A stretch of 64,000 nucleotides of DNA, from the NCBI GenBank assembly GCA_029778535.1, contig JAKOQB010000228.1, positions 1 through 64,000 of the forward strand, written 5' to 3'. A program made the position numbers and the translations under genes. Below the pieces are notes generated by a model. It did not search any database, was not told the origin of the DNA, and was given only the letters and a program-made list of their open reading frames with translations. Positions 58,196 to 64,000 of the stretch are shown one piece after another (positions within the stretch are counted from its first letter, which is position 1; each line of letters opens with the position of its first letter). Source of the DNA: Pseudomonadota bacterium. Its GTDB lineage: Bacteria > Pseudomonadota > Gammaproteobacteria > Burkholderiales > Burkholderiaceae_F.

Positions 58196-58981
58196 ATGTG
58201 GAATCCGCGTCGCCGCCTGTTGCGCAGCCTTTGTGCTTTGGTCGTGACGCGCCCGGCCATCGGAGCGGCCGCGCTGTCGCCGCCGACGATTGCCGCCGCG
58301 TCGGATCTGAAGTTCGCGCTCGAGGAGATCGCCGCCAGATTCAGGCAGGACACCGGGCAGACGGTGCGGCTGACATTCGGCTCGTCGGGCAATTTCGCGC
58401 GGCAGATCGAACAGGGCGCGCCGTTCGCGCTCTTCATGTCGGCCGATGAGGAATTCGTCCTGCGACTCGCCGAACGCGGGCTGACGCTCGATCGCGGCAC
58501 GCTGTACGCGGTTGGGCGGATCGTGCTCTTCGCGCCGCTCGGCTCGCCGCTCGTCCCGGACGGGCAGTTGAAGGGACTCGCGGCGGCACTGCGCGACGGA
58601 GCGATCACGCGCTTCGCGATCGCGAATCCCGAACACGCGCCGTACGGCCGGCGCGCCGAGGAGGCGCTGCGCCACGCCGGGCTGTGGGATGCGCTGCGCC
58701 CGCACCTGGTGTTGGGCGAGAACATCGCGCAGGCCGCGCAGTTCGCGACCTCGGGCAGCACCCAGGGCGGCATCATCGCGTACTCGCTTGCGCTCGCGCC
58801 GCAGGTCGCCGCGCTCGGCCGCTTCGCCCTGATCCCGTCGGACTGGCATGAACCGCTGCGACAGCGCATGGCGCTTCTCAGAGGGGCGGATGCGACCGCG
58901 CGCGCTTTCTACGAATACCTGCAGCGCGAGCCGGCGCGCGCGGTCATGCGCAAGTACGGCTTCGTGCTGCCGGGCGAATGA
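58196..58981 (+). CDS. modA: Molybdate ABC transporter substrate-binding protein
   Basis: 261 residues. A signal peptide with RRRLLRSL start ends around residue 33. The mature part opens PTIAAASDLKFALEEIAARF and has FGSSGNFARQIEQGAPFALF with MSADEEF, the oxyanion loop of ModA; GGIIAYSLAL is the distal motif. It binds molybdate in the periplasm. GGGAGAA precedes the ATG. Confidence 0.94.
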   Translation: MWNPRRRLLRSLCALVVTRPAIGAAALSPPTIAAASDLKFALEEIAARFRQDTGQTVRLTFGSSGNFARQIEQGAPFALFMSADEEFVLRLAERGLTLDRGTLYAVGRIVLFAPLGSPLVPDGQLKGLAAALRDGAITRFAIANPEHAPYGRRAEEALRHAGLWDALRPHLVLGENIAQAAQFATSGSTQGGIIAYSLALAPQVAALGRFALIPSDWHEPLRQRMALLRGADATARAFYEYLQREPARAVMRKYGFVLPGE

Positions 58982-58994
58982 CACGCGACCACGA

Positions 58995-59663
58995 ATGGAT
59001 TTCCAGGCACTCCGACTGTCCCTCGAACTCGCGGCGCTGACGATGCTGGCGCTGCTGCCGATCGGCGTCGTCGTCGGCCGCTGGCTCGCGGTGAGCCGTT
59101 TCCGCGGCCGGCGCGTCGTCGAAGCCATGCTGGCACTGCCGCTGTTGCTGCCGCCGACCGTGCTCGGCTTCTATCTTCTGCTGGCGATGGGCGCAGGATC
59201 GCCGCTCGGTGCGCTGTGGACCGCGATATTCGGCCGCCCGTTGGCATTCAGCTTCCAGGGCTTGTTGCTGGCCTCGGTGATCGCCAACATCCCCTTCGCG
59301 ATCCAGCCGATGCAGCGCGCATTCGAATCGATCGGCACCGATGTGCGCGAGGCGGCCGCCGTGTGCGGCATGACGCGCCGGCGCACCCTGTGGCGCATCG
59401 AACTGCCGCTGGCCTGGCCCGGCATCCTTTCCGGTCTGGTGCTGACGTTCGCGCACACGCTCGGCGAATTCGGCGTGGTGCTGATGGTCGGCGGCAGCAT
59501 TCCGGGGGAGACGAAGACGCTGTCGATCGCGATCTACGATCGCGTGCAGGCCTTCGACGAGCGCGGCGCCGCGATCATGGCCGCGGCACTGCTGGCGATC
59601 TCGCTGGCGGCCATCTCGACTTCGTATCTGAGCACGCACCGCTTCGATCGGCGCCATGGCTGA
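58995..59663 (+). CDS. modB: Molybdate ABC transporter permease
   Basis: 222 residues from ATG 58995; five or six membrane helices. LALPLLLPPTVLGFYLLLAM is the ModB start signature and AAAVCGMTRRRTLWRIELPLA the EAA loop that contacts ModC. HTLGEFGVVLMVGGSIPGET is also diagnostic. Its end overlaps modC by 8 bases. Confidence 0.95.
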   Translation: MDFQALRLSLELAALTMLALLPIGVVVGRWLAVSRFRGRRVVEAMLALPLLLPPTVLGFYLLLAMGAGSPLGALWTAIFGRPLAFSFQGLLLASVIANIPFAIQPMQRAFESIGTDVREAAAVCGMTRRRTLWRIELPLAWPGILSGLVLTFAHTLGEFGVVLMVGGSIPGETKTLSIAIYDRVQAFDERGAAIMAAALLAISLAAISTSYLSTHRFDRRHG

Positions 59664-60765
59664 CGCCGGCCTCGCGGTCGCCCTGCGGCAGTCCGCGCCG
59701 ATTGCGCTCGACGTGTCGTTCGACTGCGCCCCGGGTGAACTGCTGGCACTGGTGGGACCGTCCGGCAGCGGCAAGACAACGATCCTGCGCATGATCGCCG
59801 GCCTGATGCGGCCGCCGTCCGGATCGATCCGGTGCAACGACGCGGTCTGGCTCGACGGCAGCGCGTTCGCGCGGCCGCGCGAGCGGCGCGTGGGTCTCGT
59901 ATTCCAGAACTACGCGCTGTTCCCGCACCTGACGGCGCTTGCCAACGTTATGGAGGCGGTGCCCGCCAACGCGGGTCGCTCCCGCGCGGAGATCGCCGCC
60001 GACTGGCTGCGTCGCGTCCACCTCGCCGGCTTCGAGCATCGGCTGCCGCGCGAACTGTCGGGCGGCCAGCAGCAGCGCGTGGCGGTCGCCCGCGCGCTGG
60101 CCGGGCAGCCGAGCGTGCTGCTGCTCGACGAGCCGTTCTCGGCCATCGACCGCACGACGCGCGAGAGTCTGTACGAGGAACTCGCCGAACTGCGCCAGCA
60201 GCTCGACATGCCGGCGATCCTGGTCACGCATGACCTCGACGAAGCGATTCTGCTCGCCGACCGCATGTGCCTGCTTGCGCGCGGACGCACCCTGCAGATC
60301 GGTACGCCGGGCGAAGTGATGATGCGACCGGCGACGGTCGAGGCGGCACGCCTGCTCGGCATGAAGAACGTGTTCGAGGCGGCGGTGATCGCGCATCAGA
60401 ACGATGCCACCGTGATCGAATGGCGCGGACGGCGGCTGCGCGTGCGCCTGCAGCCGCACTACGCGCCGGGCACGCGGGTCGCTTGCGCCATTCCATCGGC
60501 CGCCGTACTGCTGCTGTCCGAGATTGCCCGCGGGCGCGCGCTGGACAACGCGATGACATCGATCGTGGTTCAGGTTCTGGCGTTGGGCGAAAGGCTGCGC
60601 CTGGTCTGCCGGGTCGAAGGCACCGATGCTCATCTGCACACCACCGTCGCGCGGCACGTCGCCGGGCGCTATGCGCTGACGCCGGGAGCCGCGCTTTCAT
60701 TGCGGCTGCGCGGCGATCATGTGCACCTGATGCCGGCGGACGATTCCGCAGCGCATGGGCACTGA
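59656..60765 (+). CDS. modC: Molybdate ABC transporter ATPase with C-terminal Mop-like domain
   Basis: 369 residues. Walker A GPSGSGKTT, Q-loop VFQNYALFPHL, signature LSGGQQQRVAVAR, Walker B LLLDEPFSAID and H-loop THD. After residue 290 a beta-rich region (SIVVQVLALGERLRLVCRVE) forms the regulatory/Mop-like domain. Two of these with two ModB make the transporter. The next gene begins within its last codons. Confidence 0.95.
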   Translation: MADAGLAVALRQSAPIALDVSFDCAPGELLALVGPSGSGKTTILRMIAGLMRPPSGSIRCNDAVWLDGSAFARPRERRVGLVFQNYALFPHLTALANVMEAVPANAGRSRAEIAADWLRRVHLAGFEHRLPRELSGGQQQRVAVARALAGQPSVLLLDEPFSAIDRTTRESLYEELAELRQQLDMPAILVTHDLDEAILLADRMCLLARGRTLQIGTPGEVMMRPATVEAARLLGMKNVFEAAVIAHQNDATVIEWRGRRLRVRLQPHYAPGTRVACAIPSAAVLLLSEIARGRALDNAMTSIVVQVLALGERLRLVCRVEGTDAHLHTTVARHVAGRYALTPGAALSLRLRGDHVHLMPADDSAAHGH

Positions 60766-61564
60766 GATCGGGATGCGTCGCGCGGCCGCCGGCTTCGCCG
60801 CCGGCGCTGCGGTGGGCACATTGGGTGGACTGATCGGCCTCGGCGGCGCCGAATTCCGCTTGCCGCTGCTGGTCGTGCTGTTCGGCTACGCGACGCGCGA
60901 CGCGATCGGACTGAATGTTCTTTTCAGCCTGGTGACGGTTTCCTTCGCGCTTGGCTTTCGGCTGCTGTCCGGAGGCATTGCGCCGCTGTACGAACACGCC
61001 GATGCGCTGGCCGCACTCACGATCGGATCGATCGCGGGCGCCTGGCTCGGCGTCTCGATCGGCCAGTGGCTCGCGACCCGGGCGCTGATCCGCGTGGCCG
61101 CGGTGCTGCTCATCGCGCTTGCCGGGGTGATGGTTTCCCACGCGTTCGATATCTCCTTCGGCATCACGGCGGCGCTGCCGCAGGCATGGCGTACGCCGGT
61201 GGCCACGATCGCGGGGATACTGATCGGCATCATCGCCAGCCTGCTCGGCGTGGCAGGCGGCGAGCTGCTGATTCCGGCGCTGGTGCTGATCTACGCGCTC
61301 GACCCGAAGATCGCCGGCACCATCGCGCTGGCGATCAGCCTGCCGACGCTGCTGATATCGCTGGCGCGCTGGCGGCATGCGCGTGGCGACTGGCAACTGT
61401 GGTGGTCCAATGAGACGCTGCTCATCTGGATGGGAGCAGGCAGCGTCGCGGGCACCGCCATCGGCGCGCGCCTGCTCGGCCTGGTCGATGCTCGATTGCT
61501 GATCCTGCTGCTCGCCGCACTGCTTGCGTATTCCGGGCTGCACCTGGGTCGACAGGGTCGCTGA
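60755..61564 (+). CDS. TauE/SafE-family membrane transporter
   Basis: 269 residues from ATG 60755 overlapping modC; ATG 60773 is an equally good start. About eight membrane helices in two similar halves: GGLIGLGGAEFRLPLLVVLF and IASLLGVAGGELLIPALVLI, the paired motif of the TauE/SafE (DUF81) family. Members export sulfite or organosulfur compounds. Linkage to modABC suggests an anion, perhaps sulfate or molybdate related, but this is inference. Confidence 0.9.
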   Translation: MGTEIGMRRAAAGFAAGAAVGTLGGLIGLGGAEFRLPLLVVLFGYATRDAIGLNVLFSLVTVSFALGFRLLSGGIAPLYEHADALAALTIGSIAGAWLGVSIGQWLATRALIRVAAVLLIALAGVMVSHAFDISFGITAALPQAWRTPVATIAGILIGIIASLLGVAGGELLIPALVLIYALDPKIAGTIALAISLPTLLISLARWRHARGDWQLWWSNETLLIWMGAGSVAGTAIGARLLGLVDARLLILLLAALLAYSGLHLGRQGR

Positions 61565-61635
61565 TGCCGGCCGGGCGACCGCGCGAGTCGGGCTATCCTC
61601 GCCCGGTCTCAACGTCCTTCTTCGCGACTGCCGTG

Positions 61636-63747
61636 ATGCGGCGAATGATCGTTTGTCTGTGCCTAACCGTCTCGGCGCTGATGCCCGCCAGCCGCGCCGG
61701 CGAAGCCGATCCGTATCTGTGGCTCGAGGACATCCACGGCGAGCGCGCGCTCGCGTGGGTGCGCGAGCGCAACGCCGCGGCCGAACGCGAATTCAAGGCC
61801 GATCCGCGCTACGAGCCGCTGCGCGCGCGCCTGCTCGACATCGTGACCTCGCGCGAGCGCATCCCGTACGTGCAACGCATGGGCGAGTACTACTACAACT
61901 TCTGGCGCGAGGGACCGACCTCGCGCGGCGTGTGGCGCCGCACGCCGATCGACGAGTACGCATCGACGGCGCCGCAGTGGGAGACGGTCCTCGACCTCGA
62001 TCGGCTCGCCAGCCGCGAGGGGGAGAACTGGGTGTGGAAGGGCGCGGAGTGCCTGCGTCCCGACAAGCCGGAGCAGCCGTATCGCCGCTGTGTCGTCGAG
62101 CTGTCGCGCGGCGGCGCCGACGCGGTCGTGCTGCGCGAATTCGATCTCGTCGAAAAGCGCTTCGTGCTCGGTCCCGATTCGTTCGTGCTGGGCGAGGACA
62201 AGCAGGACATCCGCTGGAAGGACGCCGACACCGTGTGGGTGATGTCGGCGTTCCGATCGGACGAGAAGACCACTTCCGGCTATCCGCGCGTGGCGCGCGA
62301 GTGGAAGCGCGGCATGCCGGCATCGCGCTCGCCGATCGTGTTCGAGGGCAAGGCGAGCGACATCAGCGTCGCGGTCTGGTCCGAGCGCGAATCGGGCGTG
62401 CGCCGCGACTGGTACGAACGCGCGATCGCGTACTGGAACAGCGAGTACCGGATCGCGATCGACGGCGAGCGCGTGAAGCTCGACCTCCCCGCCGACGCGC
62501 AGCCGATCCCGTTTTCCGACTGGCTGCTGATCCGCACGCGCTCGCCGTGGACGGCCGGCGGCACCACGTATGCCGCCGGCGCGCTGCTGGCGATCCGTTT
62601 CGATCTCTTCCTGCGCGGCTCGCGCAGCTTCTACGTGCTGTACGAGCCGCGGCCGCGCGCGAGCCTGGTCGACGTGGCGACCACGAAGTCGGCGCTTCTC
62701 GTGACCGAACTGGACAACGTGAAGAGCCGGCTGTGGGAACTGACGTTCGACGGCCAGAACTGGAACCGCGCCCGCGTGCCGACGCCGGAATTCGCGCGCA
62801 TCGAGATCGCGAGCCGCTACTGGGCCAGCGACGATTACCAGTACAGCACGCAGGATTTCCTGACCCCGACCACGCTGTGGGAGCGCCGCGTCGGCCAGCC
62901 GGTGCGGCGCAAGCTGAAGTCGCTGCCGCCGTTCTTCAGGGCCGACGGCCTGCTGACGCAGCAGTTCGAGGCGACGAGCCGCGACGGCACGAAGGTCCCT
63001 TACTTCGTCGTCATGCGCAAGGACGCGAAGCCGGATGGGAGCCAGCCGACGCTGCTGTACGGCTACGGCGGCTTCGCCCACGCGGAGCTGCCCTTCTACT
63101 CCGGCGTCTTCGGCAAGGGCTGGCTCGAGCCGGGCGGCGTGTTCGTGCTCGCCAATGTGCGCGGCGGCGGCGAGTTCGGTCCCGACTGGCATCGCGCGGC
63201 GCAGAAGGAACACAAGCAGCGCACCTGGGACGACTTCATCGCCGTCGCCGAGGATCTGATCAGGCGCGGCATCACGACGCCGCAGCGCCTTGGCATCCTG
63301 GGCGGCAGCCAGGGCGGGCTGCTCGTGACCACCGCGATGGTGCAGCGGCCGGATCTGTTCGGCGCCGTCGTCGCGCACGTGCCGCTGACCGACATGCTGC
63401 GCTATCACAAGCTGCTTGCCGGCGCGTCGTGGACGGCGGAGTACGGCGACCCCGACCAGCCGCAGGAGCGCGCTTACATCGAGAAGTACGCGCCGTACCA
63501 GAACGTGAAGAAGGACGCGAAGTACCCGCGCATCTTCCTCACCACGTCGACGCGCGACGACCGCGTGCATCCCGGCCACGCACGCAAGCTGGCCGCGAAG
63601 ATGATCGAACAGGGACACGACGTGCTGTACTTCGAGAACATCGAGGGCGGCCACCGCGGCGCCGCCGACAACGAGCAGCAGGCGCGGATGTGGGCGCAGA
63701 CGTTCAGCTTTCTGTGGCGAACATTGACGCCGCGCACATTGCCTTGA
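61636..63747 (+). CDS. Prolyl oligopeptidase-type serine peptidase (S9A)
   Basis: 703 residues from ATG 61636; the frame is open from 61564. A signal peptide (MIVCLCLTVSALMPASRA) points to the periplasm. PYLWLEDIHGERALAWVRER is the usual S9A start, followed by a beta-propeller (about 80-420) and the hydrolase domain. Catalytic Ser in GGSQGGLLVTT, Asp in TSTRDDRVHPGHA and His in IEGGHRGAADN are all visible, with YGYGGF as the oxyanion loop. Likely cleaves short proline-containing peptides. A 96-base gap precedes the final gene. Confidence 0.94.
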   Translation: MRRMIVCLCLTVSALMPASRAGEADPYLWLEDIHGERALAWVRERNAAAEREFKADPRYEPLRARLLDIVTSRERIPYVQRMGEYYYNFWREGPTSRGVWRRTPIDEYASTAPQWETVLDLDRLASREGENWVWKGAECLRPDKPEQPYRRCVVELSRGGADAVVLREFDLVEKRFVLGPDSFVLGEDKQDIRWKDADTVWVMSAFRSDEKTTSGYPRVAREWKRGMPASRSPIVFEGKASDISVAVWSERESGVRRDWYERAIAYWNSEYRIAIDGERVKLDLPADAQPIPFSDWLLIRTRSPWTAGGTTYAAGALLAIRFDLFLRGSRSFYVLYEPRPRASLVDVATTKSALLVTELDNVKSRLWELTFDGQNWNRARVPTPEFARIEIASRYWASDDYQYSTQDFLTPTTLWERRVGQPVRRKLKSLPPFFRADGLLTQQFEATSRDGTKVPYFVVMRKDAKPDGSQPTLLYGYGGFAHAELPFYSGVFGKGWLEPGGVFVLANVRGGGEFGPDWHRAAQKEHKQRTWDDFIAVAEDLIRRGITTPQRLGILGGSQGGLLVTTAMVQRPDLFGAVVAHVPLTDMLRYHKLLAGASWTAEYGDPDQPQERAYIEKYAPYQNVKKDAKYPRIFLTTSTRDDRVHPGHARKLAAKMIEQGHDVLYFENIEGGHRGAADNEQQARMWAQTFSFLWRTLTPRTLP

Positions 63748-63843
63748 ATCTTCCCGCACCGACGGAGTCATAATCTGCGCGGTCGCCAGCGGCCGACACG
63801 ATCGGCGGCTGGCGACCGCAGCGCAGCGCTTGGCAGGATCGCC

Positions 63844-64000
63844 ATGGCTTCCGTGCCTCACAGCACGACGCAGGAACGTGAACCCGATCCGGGCGCGTCC
63901 GCGCGCCCGGTGGTCGCGCGCTTCGAGGTCCTGTGCACCCGCTACCTCGACCCGCACGGCAACGAGCTGGCTCCGCTGCCGGATTTCGCCCGCGAAGCGA
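63844..64000 (+). CDS. Probable TPP-dependent dehydrogenase E1 alpha subunit, N-terminal part (runs off the right edge)
   Basis: 52 codons. After a variable Arg/Pro-rich start the sequence reads VARFEVLCTRYLDPHGNELA and PLPDFARE, resembling the N-terminus of pyruvate or branched-chain dehydrogenase E1 alpha (the YLDPxGxxxxPLPxFA motif). The TPP-binding domain lies outside the window, so the call is provisional. Confidence 0.55.
   Translation, partial: MASVPHSTTQEREPDPGASARPVVARFEVLCTRYLDPHGNELAPLPDFAREA

Overview
This is a 64 kb chromosomal piece of a very GC-rich Gram-negative bacterium, most likely a betaproteobacterium of the order Burkholderiales. The basis is the DUF3460-scpA pair, an orphan Bug-type solute-binding protein, LpxO-type lipid A hydroxylases, a Pel exopolysaccharide locus and the general gene style. 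No rRNA, tRNA, CRISPR array or phage was found. Mobile DNA is limited to one IS630-type end at the left edge and many small palindromic repeats, one pair of which brackets an endonuclease domain inside metG.

Layout. 1-3.99 kb: IS630 transposase start, a surface-protein gene beheaded by that element, a DUF697/TerB-like protein, a Crp/Fnr regulator with DUF2892, and a tandem universal stress protein. 4.4-7.7 kb: four genes overlapping by 4 bases (EamA exporter, MFS, ChaC, PdxH). 7.9-10.4 kb: NarL-type response regulator and membrane histidine kinase. 10.6-11.3 kb: scar joining two gene fragments. 11.7-20.5 kb: quinohemoprotein amine dehydrogenase (QHNDH) operon qhpA-D-C-B, two Fe-S U32 proteins resembling UbiV and UbiU, qhpF, qhpE. 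20.6-23.7 kb: DUF1345 protein, a small ORF, a decayed TetR gene, xdhC-like gene. 23.8-36.8 kb: complete pelABCDEFG. 36.8-40.1 kb: BKACE enzyme, SDR, Bug protein and a decayed DUF433/DUF5615 pair. 40.3-44.1 kb: apbC and, divergently, metG carrying an in-frame DUF559 nuclease insertion. 44.1-49.1 kb: a bifunctional PBP gene between two convergent/divergent lpxO paralogues. 49.2-56.6 kb: ribbon-helix-helix gene and a hydrogenase-4-like complex whose large subunit lacks all four Ni-binding cysteines. 56.7-64 kb: DUF3460, scpA, ModE-like regulator with ModE box, modABC, TauE/SafE, a prolyl-oligopeptidase-type peptidase and the start of an E1-alpha dehydrogenase gene.

The most interesting parts: (1) the qhp operon has every known structural and maturation gene except the flavin monooxygenase qhpG, and in its place has a pair of UbiU/UbiV-like proteins, a family known to hydroxylate without O2; I infer an alternative, possibly O2-independent, route to the tryptophylquinone cofactor. 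(2) MetG contains a complete Vsr-like DUF559 domain between its anticodon-binding and C-terminal tRNA-binding domains, bracketed by palindromic repeats, with the frame preserved. (3) The Hyf-like complex keeps the membrane ion-pump subunits and the proximal Fe-S subunit but has lost the NiFe site and has no ferredoxin-like subunit. Much of the rest is ordinary housekeeping with several decaying genes.
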